DNA from: Bacteroidales bacterium
GTDB lineage: Bacteria > Bacteroidota > Bacteroidia > Bacteroidales > UBA932
NCBI GenBank assembly: GCA_016285455.1
Contig: JAEEQS010000001.1
Coordinates: 248,001 to 312,000, forward strand
Length of the DNA stretch: 64,000 nt
Direction: 5' to 3'
Below are positions 8,113-15,924 of this stretch, in pieces (positions within the stretch are counted from its first letter, which is position 1; every line of letters starts with the position of its first letter). The notes beneath the pieces are model-generated. The model was not told the origin of the DNA and ran no database searches. It was given only the letters and a program-made list of their open reading frames with translations. The position numbers and the translations under genes were made by a program.

Positions 8113-9480
8113 ATGCGTAAAACATTATTATTGCTGGCGATTTCAGTTTTGGCAATCCAGACAGTTTTCGCCCAGGAGAACGTAAAGCGCAATCAGTACG
8201 GAGTTGCAGTCAAGTCAGACAGGCTTGACGTTGAGGCTCAGGACGGTATCTTGGTGCTTGAATCTCCTTCCAGCGGCTACAAGCTTTGGTTCGACACCCG
8301 TATCCAGGCAGACGGAGCCGTTTTCTTCGGTCAGGACAAAGATTATGACAAAATCGGAAACGGAACAAGTATCCGCCGCGCTCGTTTTGCCCTGAAAGGC
8401 CAGATCAATGAGGATTGGTACGGCGAGTTCGATATGGACTTGGCAGACGGTCTGATTGAGCTTAAAGACGCTATCGTGCGCTACACCGGTGTTCCAAACC
8501 TGGATCTTCAGGTTGGTAACTTCAAGGAGAACTTCTCCATCCAGAGAAACACTACATCTCGTTACCTGCAGTTTATGGAAAGGCCTATGGTAACTTCCGC
8601 TCTGGCTCCAAGCCGCCATCTTGGTATCAACGCCAAGTATGCAAAGGACTGGTTCTGGGGCTCTCTGGGAGCATTCACCCAGGAAGTTGCAGGTGCTGAG
8701 GAAGAGGGTTATGTAAAGGACAATAACAAGGATTACGGCCGCAACACCGGTTACTCCATTACCGGTAAGGTTGTTTTCCGTCCTCTGTACAAGATGCAGG
8801 ATGCAAGCCTTCACATCGGTCTGGCAGGATCTTATCGCAGAGCCCTTACCAGCGTAGATCCTAAGGAATTCGGAACATACCGCGCAAGCGCCCGCAACTC
8901 CACCAGCATCAACCGCAAGAAGTATATCGACACAGACGTGCTTCCTGGTTTCTCACACAATTTCCTGTGGACTATAGAGATTGCCGGCCACTATCAGGGA
9001 CTCCGCTACGAGACTGCTTACATCGGCGACAATGTTCACTTCAAGAAGACTGCTGCAGACAACAAGACCAAGAACTTTGGCGGATGGTACGCACAGGCTG
9101 GATATCTGCTCTTTGGCGGAAGCCAGAACTACGACTCAAACGGCGGCAAGTACACGAAGGTTAACCGCGGACAGAAGTGGGGCGACATTGAGCTCTGCGC
9201 ACGCTACGAGTACTGCGACCTTAACAACGCTACTGTTTACGGCGGAGCTGCTGAGGCTTATACCGTTGGTCTGAACTGGCTGGTTAACAACAACGTGAAG
9301 ATTATGCTCAACTACCAGTACAACAACAACGACCGTTACGCTAACGGAAAGGGCAAGCTGTTCGTAGGCCACGACGCTGCCGGAAAGCCAACCAAGGATT
9401 ACACCAAGGTTGTTGAAGGCAAAGGCAAGGCCGGTGTTGATTATCATATGATTGCACTTCGTTTTGAGATTGACTTCTAA
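8113..9480 (+). CDS. OprO/OprP-type outer-membrane porin
   Basis: A 455-residue beta-barrel porin. The signal peptide MRKTLLLLAISVLAIQTVFA precedes the mature start QENVK. The family blocks are clear: SIRRARFALKGQINEDWYGE (about 85-105), DAIVRYTGVPNLDLQVGNFK and FMERPMVTSALAPSRHLGI (about 155-175), then alternating aromatic strands and a C-terminal YHMIALRFEIDF ending in Phe, as outer-membrane barrels do. OprP of Pseudomonas is phosphate-selective and OprO pyrophosphate-selective; in Bacteroidota the substrate of this family is usually unproven. It heads an operon with two CYTH/TTM-type proteins and an SLC13 transporter, so an anion, possibly a condensed phosphate, is a reasonable guess. Confidence 0.9.
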   Translation: MRKTLLLLAISVLAIQTVFAQENVKRNQYGVAVKSDRLDVEAQDGILVLESPSSGYKLWFDTRIQADGAVFFGQDKDYDKIGNGTSIRRARFALKGQINEDWYGEFDMDLADGLIELKDAIVRYTGVPNLDLQVGNFKENFSIQRNTTSRYLQFMERPMVTSALAPSRHLGINAKYAKDWFWGSLGAFTQEVAGAEEEGYVKDNNKDYGRNTGYSITGKVVFRPLYKMQDASLHIGLAGSYRRALTSVDPKEFGTYRASARNSTSINRKKYIDTDVLPGFSHNFLWTIEIAGHYQGLRYETAYIGDNVHFKKTAADNKTKNFGGWYAQAGYLLFGGSQNYDSNGGKYTKVNRGQKWGDIELCARYEYCDLNNATVYGGAAEAYTVGLNWLVNNNVKIMLNYQYNNNDRYANGKGKLFVGHDAAGKPTKDYTKVVEGKGKAGVDYHMIALRFEIDF

Positions 9481-9494
9481 AATTGATTCAGATT

Positions 9495-10313
9495 ATGAAA
9501 AAGATATTATTTGCTGCATTTGCAATGCTGTTTGCATTCAGCTCTTGCGTTCAGGACAAGATGTATCCTTATCCAAGCATAGCAGACATATCCAATACCA
9601 TCGCATACGATGAGACTGAGGCGGTAATAGTTACTGCAACCGTAACCGCATTTATAGACATCCAGGAGGTTAACCTCGTTTACAAGGCTGGCGGCTCTCC
9701 TCAGAAGGTTAAGATGGTTGCCGGTACCGGCAACATTTACGCTGGAGAAATCCCTCCTATGCCTATGGGCACAGAGGTTATTTATTACATTGAGGCTACC
9801 ACCAGCGGCGGAACCACAACTTCCAACGAGGGCAAATATACTGTAGGAGTTATTCCTATCGACTTTACTCCTCTCAAGCTCAACGAGCTTAACGGAAACG
9901 ACAAGTTCATTGAGATTGTCAACACAGGTTCTGCTCCAATCAATGTAAAGGGCATCAAGATCTATAAGGATACCAAGGACGTTTGGACCGGCCCTAACCG
10001 CGAGCTTGCAGCCGGAGCATATCTTCTGCTTTACAGCGAGGATGTTGTAGTTTCTGGCGGCGCTCACGAGGGTTATGACCCGGAACTCGTGTTCGGTTCT
10101 GGCCTGTCTGCAAAGAAGGCTGTTAGAGTACAGCTGACAGATCCTGTCGGTAATTCTCTGGACGACTTCAACCTGGTAACTGTATCCAAGACTGCTCCGG
10201 CTTCATACAGCCGTGTTCCGGATGGAAGCGGAAAGTGGTGCTACACCCCTGCTACTCCAGGCGCAAAGAACTCTTCTGACGATTCTGACCCTGTAACTGG
10301 CCTTGCTTCTTAG
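9495..10313 (+). CDS. Lipoprotein with C-terminal lamin-tail-like domain
   Basis: A 272-residue lipoprotein. The ATG at 9495 gives a signal peptide with lipobox FSSC; an in-frame TTG at 9483 is less likely. Residues about 35-120 are an Ig-like segment (VNLVYKAGG, TEVIYYIEATTSGG). Residues about 130-250 look like a lamin-tail domain: LKLNELNG, FIEIVNTGSAPINVKG, GAYLLLYS, SYSRVPDGSGKW and ATPGAKN are the recognisable LTD landmarks. Such domains mediate binding and often sit on secreted nucleases and phosphatases; no catalytic motif is seen here. It follows the porin by 14 nt and is probably the surface partner of the uptake operon. Confidence 0.75.
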   Translation: MKKILFAAFAMLFAFSSCVQDKMYPYPSIADISNTIAYDETEAVIVTATVTAFIDIQEVNLVYKAGGSPQKVKMVAGTGNIYAGEIPPMPMGTEVIYYIEATTSGGTTTSNEGKYTVGVIPIDFTPLKLNELNGNDKFIEIVNTGSAPINVKGIKIYKDTKDVWTGPNRELAAGAYLLLYSEDVVVSGGAHEGYDPELVFGSGLSAKKAVRVQLTDPVGNSLDDFNLVTVSKTAPASYSRVPDGSGKWCYTPATPGAKNSSDDSDPVTGLAS

Positions 10314-10345
10314 TTAACTGATTTAGAGTTTTAAAACCGTATATT

Positions 10346-10984
10346 ATGGCAGAACTTAAAATCGGTGAACAAAGCAAACCTAGGTTTGAATTCCGCAGCT
10401 TCGGACAGTGCTTCTGCAAGGCCCATCAGAGAATGGCACGCCTTTCAGTTCCTGTTCCTGAGAAAGTTTGGGAAAGGTCAAGCGACGAGATTTACATTAT
10501 CTCCGCAAAGAACGATATCAACAACACCAAGATCCGCGACGGAAAGATGGACATAAAGACATTTGTCCAGAGTGTTGACGGACTTGAGCAGTGGAACCCA
10601 CTGATGAAGGGCGAATTCCCGATCAGCCGCGAGGTTCTGGAGAAGGAAGTTTTCCCTGCATTTATGGTTGAGATGCCGGCTCTTACGAAGGACACCTACA
10701 CTTACGAGGAGTTTATAGCAATGGTAAAGGCCAATCCAGACCTTGCAGCAGTGAGGGTTCACAAGCAAAGGTTCGGATATATGGTCAACGATACCATCTG
10801 CGAGGTTGGCAACGTTCTTATCAACGGAGCAAAGGTAGTTACCATCAACTCCGAATCCACTGAAATAGAGGATATCAAGAAGACCATCAAGGACGTTGGC
10901 CTCGAGGGTGTGGAGAATATCAACTATCTCCAGGCTATCAAGAGAGTCATCGGAATGAGTGACAAATCATTGGCAAACGAGTAG
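10346..10984 (+). CDS. Divergent CYTH-like (triphosphate tunnel) protein
   Basis: A 212-residue cytoplasmic protein with no signal peptide. It starts with FEFRSFG where CYTH proteins have ExExKF, and has a charged central segment (IYIISAKNDINNTKIRDGKM, then DIKTFVQSVDGLEQWNPLMK) recalling a known group of CYTH-related proteins. The second half carries RVHKQRFGYMVNDTICEV and TINSESTEIEDI, alternating basic and acidic strands like those lining the triphosphate tunnel. The canonical ExExK is not intact, so catalysis on triphosphates is uncertain. It precedes a clear CYTH gene by 1 nt. A role with a phosphate-containing ligand is inferred; it could equally be an unrelated conserved protein. Confidence 0.5.
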   Translation: MAELKIGEQSKPRFEFRSFGQCFCKAHQRMARLSVPVPEKVWERSSDEIYIISAKNDINNTKIRDGKMDIKTFVQSVDGLEQWNPLMKGEFPISREVLEKEVFPAFMVEMPALTKDTYTYEEFIAMVKANPDLAAVRVHKQRFGYMVNDTICEVGNVLINGAKVVTINSESTEIEDIKKTIKDVGLEGVENINYLQAIKRVIGMSDKSLANE

Positions 10985-10985
10985 T

Positions 10986-11456
10986 ATGGCACAGGAAATC
11001 GAACGCAAATTCTTGGTCAAGGGCGACTTCAAGGATGCCGCCTTCAAGGCCACCCGCATCACCCAGGGATATCTTTGCAGTATTCCTGAGAGAACTGTTC
11101 GCGTTAGAGTCAAAGGCGACAAGGGCTTCATCACCATCAAGGGCATAGGTTCCGACAGCGGAGCCAGCCGCTTTGAGTGGGAGAAGGAGATTCCTGTTGC
11201 TGAGGTTCAGGATCTTCTGAAGATCTGCGAGCCGGGCGTAATAGACAAGACACGCTATCTTGTAAAGGCCGGCGAGCATACATTCGAAGTTGACGAGTTC
11301 TACGGCGACAATGAGGGACTCACTGTTGCAGAAGTTGAGCTCGGCAGCGAGAGCGAGGCTTTTGACAAGCCTGAGTGGCTCGGCGATGAGGTCACCGGAG
11401 ATGTCAAGTACTACAATTCAATGCTGATGAAGAATCCGTACAAGAACTGGAAGTGA
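10986..11456 (+). CDS. CYTH domain protein (triphosphate tunnel metalloenzyme)
   Basis: A 156-residue protein with the class signature EIERKFL at residues 4-10 (ExExK, metal and phosphate ligands), then TQGYLCS, RTVRVRVKGDKGFITIKG, EWEKEIP, KTRY, EVDEF and AEVELGS, the alternating Arg/Lys and Glu strands of the tunnel. Bacterial members of this size hydrolyse tripolyphosphate or nucleoside triphosphates; substrate here is unknown. The ATG at 10986 follows the stop of the previous gene by one base, and its TGA overlaps the ATG of the transporter (TGATG), so the three are translationally coupled. Confidence 0.9.
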   Translation: MAQEIERKFLVKGDFKDAAFKATRITQGYLCSIPERTVRVRVKGDKGFITIKGIGSDSGASRFEWEKEIPVAEVQDLLKICEPGVIDKTRYLVKAGEHTFEVDEFYGDNEGLTVAEVELGSESEAFDKPEWLGDEVTGDVKYYNSMLMKNPYKNWK

Positions 11457-13030
11457 TGGATGTTCTTGATATGAACAACTACAAGATCGAGAAGCTGCCG
11501 AAGATGCAGAAATCCGGCTTCGAGCGGACTATGCAGCGCTTCGGCGGCCCTCTCGCTATCTTGGTGTTCATTCTTTTGTACTATGTTGTCAAGATTCCTT
11601 TCCTGGATAATCTAGACACAGAATCGCTTTCAGGTGCCGCCGCCAAACGTCTGGGTGAACTTGGCGTAGTGGACTTTATAAGAGCCAACTATGCTATGCT
11701 GGCCATCTTTGCGGCAGCTATCGTTCTGTGGATAACGGAAGCAATTCCAAATTATCTGACATCGCTGATAGTTATACTCGCGATAGTTCTGACCAACATC
11801 ACCACAGACAAGACGGCATACGCTCAGCTCGGCCATCCAGTGATGTGGCTGAATATACTCTCGTTCGTGCTTGCTTCTATGCTTGTAAAGACTCAGGCGG
11901 CTAAGCGCTTTGCGCTGTGGTTCGTGCTGAAGTTCGGCAAGAGCGCAAGCGGCGTGATTTTCAGCTTCATCATAATCAACCTTGTTCTTTCAGCATTTAT
12001 CTCGGCGACTACGGCAAAGGCCGCTATCCTGCTCCCTATAATGATGGTAATTTGCGCCATCTACGGGGCTACAGGCGGAGAAAACCGCAACAACTTTGGC
12101 CGTAATCTGATGCTCCAGAATCTCTTCCAGATCAACCTGGGAGCCAACGCTTTCCTAACCGGTTCAGGCGCTACCCTGCTTGCGGGATCACTGATTGCCG
12201 GCGCCATTGGCATAGGTTCTTTCAGCTATCAGGACTGGTTCAAGGCAGCCTTCCCGATGAGCGTTGTGCTCATCCTCATCGGATGGTTCGTGGGCACCAA
12301 GATTATCTTCCCTATGAAGAAAGACGAGGCCAAACCTCAGATTCCGGGAGGAATGGAAAGGCTGAGAGAAGAGCTGAAGGGAATGGGCAAGATGAAAGGC
12401 CAGGAATACAGGGCAATAGCCATATTCCTGTGTGTTCTCATCCTTTGGGCAACGGACAAGCAGCACGGCATCAACCAGACAGCGGTTGCTTTCATAGGCG
12501 CGGTTGTGGCTCTGATGCCTAAGATAGGAGTGGTCAAATGGAACGAGGTTGACATTCCTTGGCATCTGCTTCTGTTCTCGGCCGGAGCCTACACATTGGG
12601 TGCCGGTCTGGACGCTACAGGCCTTCCGGGAACAGCCGTAAATGCCGCATTCGCTTCTCTGGGCATCACCGCACAGACACCGTACTGGGCTTTGTATATG
12701 ATACTTACCAGCACGATGCTGCTAAGCGCCCTGATATTCCAGAGCAAGACGATGCAGACTCTGATTTTTGTTCCTATTGCAATTGGAGTGGCTCAGAGTT
12801 TCGGCTATCCGGTTATGAGCCTGGCGTTCCCGATTGCAATGCTTGTAGGACACGTTTACGTGCTTCCTTTCAACAGTAAGCCGGCCGCCCTGCTCTATAC
12901 CACCAACCAGTATAGCTGGAGCGACACGTTCAAGTTCGGAATCACTATGATGTTTATCAGCTGGCTGATGATTCTGCTTTGGGGACAGACCGTCCTTCAC
13001 TGGTACGGATATACCCCGGGCCTCTTCTAA
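11456..13030 (+). CDS. SLC13/DASS-family anion:sodium symporter
   Basis: A 524-residue inner-membrane transporter with about 11 hydrophobic segments (for example LAILVFILLYYVVKIPFL, AMLAIFAAAIVLWITEAIP, IAIFLCVLILWATD). It has the family pattern SAFISATTAKAAILLPI (the Ser-Asn-Thr region becomes SATT here) in the first half and MSLAFPIAMLVGHVYVLPF near the end. DASS proteins carry dicarboxylates, sulfate or phosphate with sodium. The altered SNT motif makes substrate prediction unsafe. Start 11456 overlaps the CYTH stop by one base; the gene ends the porin operon before a strong terminator. Confidence 0.85.
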   Translation: MDVLDMNNYKIEKLPKMQKSGFERTMQRFGGPLAILVFILLYYVVKIPFLDNLDTESLSGAAAKRLGELGVVDFIRANYAMLAIFAAAIVLWITEAIPNYLTSLIVILAIVLTNITTDKTAYAQLGHPVMWLNILSFVLASMLVKTQAAKRFALWFVLKFGKSASGVIFSFIIINLVLSAFISATTAKAAILLPIMMVICAIYGATGGENRNNFGRNLMLQNLFQINLGANAFLTGSGATLLAGSLIAGAIGIGSFSYQDWFKAAFPMSVVLILIGWFVGTKIIFPMKKDEAKPQIPGGMERLREELKGMGKMKGQEYRAIAIFLCVLILWATDKQHGINQTAVAFIGAVVALMPKIGVVKWNEVDIPWHLLLFSAGAYTLGAGLDATGLPGTAVNAAFASLGITAQTPYWALYMILTSTMLLSALIFQSKTMQTLIFVPIAIGVAQSFGYPVMSLAFPIAMLVGHVYVLPFNSKPAALLYTTNQYSWSDTFKFGITMMFISWLMILLWGQTVLHWYGYTPGLF

Positions 13031-13062
13031 GCCTAATCGCTGAGCATCAGCATCAAACAAGC

Positions 13063-13096
13063 AACCCCGGAAATTCAAGCAGTTTCCGGGGTTTTT
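13063..13096 (+). terminator. Terminator of the porin/CYTH/SLC13 operon
   Basis: AACCCCGGAAA at 13063-13073 and TTTCCGGGG at 13083-13091 form the stem, followed by TTTTT. It lies 33 nt after the transporter stop; a CTCAGCGAT motif (reverse) at 13036-13044 sits between. Confidence 0.88.
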
Positions 13097-13117
13097 GTCA
13101 TTGGAAGGCGCTAAGGC

Positions 13118-13795
13118 TTAGAACCTGTATCCTACAGTTAGGTAAATCTTGCGGTGCTGCGGGCTGAGGAAGAACTCATTGCCAAATTTTGTAAATCCCC
13201 AGTCGTGCCCAAGGGTAATTGTTATGTTGCTGTTTATGTCAACTCCTCCAGCAATGCCCACGCCATATTCCGAGCGGTGGACGGTAGGATCTCCGTCATC
13301 TGTGGAGAAACAGTTGTTTGAGTATTCTTCCAGTACTCTTCCGTCATAGGCTATAGTTCCCTTTAACTTTCCAGTAAGTCCCAGGCCAACATATCCTCCG
13401 CCTTCAGCAAAAACAGATACTTTATCACTCACTTTCAGCAGATAGCCAAAGTGAAGAGGGAAATCTAAATACAGCGCCTTTATGCTTCCGTCGAAAGTCT
13501 GTTTGGTATATCCTCCATACTTATTAATCTTCCATTCGTATCCTTTGTTCAGCAATGTCAACCCTGTATTCAGATACAGTCCTTCATATTGGAGCATGCC
13601 AGTTTGTCCCCAGCCTTGGCGGAGGCTTACCCTAAACTTGATTCCTGCCTGGAAATGAGGGATTGCATTCATCATTCCGGCATCGGACTTGGCGTTTGCC
13701 ATTCCGCCTCCGGCAAATACTTCATACCTGTTTCCTATCTGCGCGGCCGCGCTAACTGAAAACAAAACCATCAGAATAGCAAGGATTTTTTTCAT
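13118..13795 (-). CDS. Outer-membrane beta-barrel protein
   Basis: A 225-residue exported protein: signal peptide MKKILAILMVLFSVSAAAQ, then alternating strands (NRYEVFAGGGMANAK, FQAGIKFRVSLRQGW, LHFGYLLKVSDKVSVFAEGG, YGVGIAGGVDINSNITITLG) and a C-terminal IYLTVGYRF ending in Phe, as expected for a small porin-like barrel of the Bacteroidota PorT/OmpW-like type. It is a single gene, transcribed toward the porin operon terminator. Function not known; the divergent neighbour is a fucosidase, but the 89-nt AT-rich gap gives no evidence of shared control. Confidence 0.8.
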   Translation of the reverse strand: MKKILAILMVLFSVSAAAQIGNRYEVFAGGGMANAKSDAGMMNAIPHFQAGIKFRVSLRQGWGQTGMLQYEGLYLNTGLTLLNKGYEWKINKYGGYTKQTFDGSIKALYLDFPLHFGYLLKVSDKVSVFAEGGGYVGLGLTGKLKGTIAYDGRVLEEYSNNCFSTDDGDPTVHRSEYGVGIAGGVDINSNITITLGHDWGFTKFGNEFFLSPQHRKIYLTVGYRF

Positions 13796-13857
13796 AGTTG
13801 TTCAGATAACAATCATAATTTATTGCAATATAATAACATTATACGAATAAATGAAAG

Positions 13858-13865
13858 TATATTTG
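13858..13865 (+). promoter_or_regulatory. -7 box of the fucosidase gene
   Basis: TATATTTG lies 19 nt before the ATG at 13885 in a very AT-rich stretch. No clear -33 element. Confidence 0.45.
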
Positions 13866-13884
13866 TTAGGATAATCAAAACAGA

Positions 13885-15267
13885 ATGAGTATGAGTTTCA
13901 GAAAAGCGGCCCTCTGCTTATGCGCAGTTATTGTCTGGGCAGGAGTTTTTGCCCAGAATAGGGAAGACATTCAGGAACAGGCCGACGGATATGTATGGCC
14001 AACAGACAGTACTGTCCTCAAGAAACTGCACCAGTGGCAGGACCTGAAGTTCGGGGTGTTGATGCACTGGGGCATCTATTCCGTGCCGGGAATCATAGAA
14101 TCCTGGAGCATCTGCAACGAAGACTGGATCAGAAGGCCGGAAGGAAGCGAGTATGAAAGCTACAAGAAGTGGTACTGGGGGCTCAGCGATGAGTTTAACC
14201 CTGTGAAATTCAACCCTGAACAATGGGCAGACGTGTTCTCCCGCGCCGGCATGAAGTATATGATCTTCACTACCAAGCACCACGACGGCTTCTGCATGTT
14301 TGATTCGCAGTATTCAGATTACGGCATTGCCCACGGTCCGTTTAAGAATAATCCCAAAAAGGATGTTGCAAAATATGTCTTTGACGCTTTCCGCAGCAAA
14401 GGCTTTATGGTAGGAGCATATTTCTCCAAGCCGGACTGGCACCACAAGGGCTTCTGGAACCCATACTACGCCACTCCTGACCGGCATCCGAACTACAAGA
14501 AAGACAAGCACCCGGACTGGTGGCAGAGCTATGTTGACTATACAGGCAACCAGCTCAGGGAGCTCACTGGCGGAAGATACGGCAAACTGGACATTCTCTG
14601 GCTGGACGGCGGCTGGATAACGGGAGATGAGGTGGGTATCAACGAGATTCTTCCCGATGCCAGAAAAGTCAGTCCCGGCCTTATCTGCGTAGACCGCACC
14701 ATCAAAGGCCCCAACGAGAACTACCAGACTCCTGAACAATCTATCCCCAAGACTCAGATCAGGCATCCGTGGGAATCCTGCATCACCCTGACTGACAGCT
14801 GGGGATGGGTTCCAAACGCAAACTTCAAATCATCGAGGAAAGTAATAGGCATACTTGCCGAAATCGTGGCCAAAGGTGGCTGTCTGGTTCTCGGGGTAGG
14901 TCCAACTCCTGAAGGCTTGATTGAAGACAAAGCCATAACAATACTTGACGAAATAGGGGACTGGCTCTCAAGATGCGGAGAGGCCATCTATTCCACCCGC
15001 ATCGCTGAGCATTTCAATGAAGGAAACCTCTGGTTTACCCAGTCAAAAGACGGCAAAACAGTTTATGCTGTCTATGCCCTTGAAGACGGAAAAGAACTTC
15101 CTATAGAGCTTTCCTGGAGCGTAAATCTCCCTAAAGACAGCAAGGTTGTCCTTCTTAATTCCGGAAAGAAACTTAAAGCATCCGTAAAAGACGGCAAGGT
15201 TACCGTCAAGATCCCGAAGGGAATCCGTCAGGAACCGCTTGCCCTAAAGTTTGAGTCTGCTTTATAG
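13885..15267 (+). CDS. GH29 alpha-L-fucosidase
   Basis: A 460-residue exported glycosidase removing alpha-L-fucose from glycans. The signal peptide (KAALCLCAVIVWAGVFAQ) suggests periplasmic location. GH29 landmarks are in order: LKFGVLMHWGIYSVP (about 53-67), WADVFSRAGMKYMIFTTKHH (20 residues, about 112-131) with DGF after it, GAYFSKPDWH, and LDILWLDGGW, whose Asp is the catalytic nucleophile of the family. After the barrel a C-terminal strand-rich domain of about 85 residues follows. Either ATG 13885 or 13891 could be used. It is not next to a SusCD pair, so it is not in an obvious polysaccharide utilization locus. Its last 6 nt overlap the convergent cutC. Confidence 0.93.
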   Translation: MSMSFRKAALCLCAVIVWAGVFAQNREDIQEQADGYVWPTDSTVLKKLHQWQDLKFGVLMHWGIYSVPGIIESWSICNEDWIRRPEGSEYESYKKWYWGLSDEFNPVKFNPEQWADVFSRAGMKYMIFTTKHHDGFCMFDSQYSDYGIAHGPFKNNPKKDVAKYVFDAFRSKGFMVGAYFSKPDWHHKGFWNPYYATPDRHPNYKKDKHPDWWQSYVDYTGNQLRELTGGRYGKLDILWLDGGWITGDEVGINEILPDARKVSPGLICVDRTIKGPNENYQTPEQSIPKTQIRHPWESCITLTDSWGWVPNANFKSSRKVIGILAEIVAKGGCLVLGVGPTPEGLIEDKAITILDEIGDWLSRCGEAIYSTRIAEHFNEGNLWFTQSKDGKTVYAVYALEDGKELPIELSWSVNLPKDSKVVLLNSGKKLKASVKDGKVTVKIPKGIRQEPLALKFESAL

Positions 15268-15888
15268 GAACAGGTTTGTTCCGTGGAACTGATTAGCGTG
15301 TGAGTCTTCCGCTATCTGCTGAAGATTTCCGGCCCTGATGCCTTTGCCGGCTATTACCGTGATTCTGCTTGCGGCTTGCTCCACCAGTTTTGCAATGTTG
15401 AACCTTCCGTCAAAGGCATTGTCCATATAGCCGGAAGTTAGAAGATGTGTGCATCCCAATGAAATGATGTCTTCAAGTGCATTTTGAGGATTGCGCACGT
15501 TGTCAAAGGCTCTGTGAAATGTGACAGGCTTTCCATCAGCCTCAGCCATTAGCCTTTTCATATTCGGAATATCCACTTCATTTTCAGGAGTTAGGCATCC
15601 GAATACATATCCGTTTACATTCAAATCTTTGAAAGAATGGATGGCTTTTATCATCTGCTGAATCTCTTCTTCAGAATAGACAAAGTTTCCTCCGCGAGGC
15701 CGGATCATTACATTGACGGGAATAGCCGAGGCTGAAATGACCTTTTCCGCAAGGGATAGGGAAGGTGTAACCCCGCCGGAGGCGATATCTTCACAAAGTT
15801 CAATCCTGTCGGCTCCCAAGGCGCAGGCTCTATCCGCTTCCTCCAGAGAAGTGCAGCAGCTTTCAAGAAACAGTTTCTTCTTTTTCAT
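15262..15888 (-). CDS. cutC: CutC-family protein, short C-terminus
   Basis: A 208-residue TIM-barrel protein of the CutC family, linked to copper homeostasis in E. coli though the mechanism is disputed. Signatures: LESCCTSLEEADRACALGAD (20 residues), RIELCED, GGVTPS, VNVMIRPRGGNFVYS, GYVFGCLTP, VTFHRAFD and LLTSGY, all typical. The chain ends at FHGTNLFL, about 40 residues before the usual end of the family (about 248 residues), and its stop region overlaps the 3' end of the convergent fucosidase. Start at 15888 (MKKKKLF) is preferred over 15906. The missing tail may make it a truncated or specialised form. Confidence 0.88.
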   Translation of the reverse strand: MKKKKLFLESCCTSLEEADRACALGADRIELCEDIASGGVTPSLSLAEKVISASAIPVNVMIRPRGGNFVYSEEEIQQMIKAIHSFKDLNVNGYVFGCLTPENEVDIPNMKRLMAEADGKPVTFHRAFDNVRNPQNALEDIISLGCTHLLTSGYMDNAFDGRFNIAKLVEQAASRITVIAGKGIRAGNLQQIAEDSHANQFHGTNLFL

Positions 15889-15911
15889 CAGCCCAAAATT
15901 AATCAAAATGT

Positions 15912-15919
15912 TAAATTTG
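15912..15919 (+). promoter_or_regulatory. -7 box of the transglutaminase-like gene
   Basis: TAAATTTG ends 5 nt before the ATG at 15925, so the transcript would be leaderless or nearly so. Confidence 0.45.
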
Positions 15920-15924
15920 TAGTT

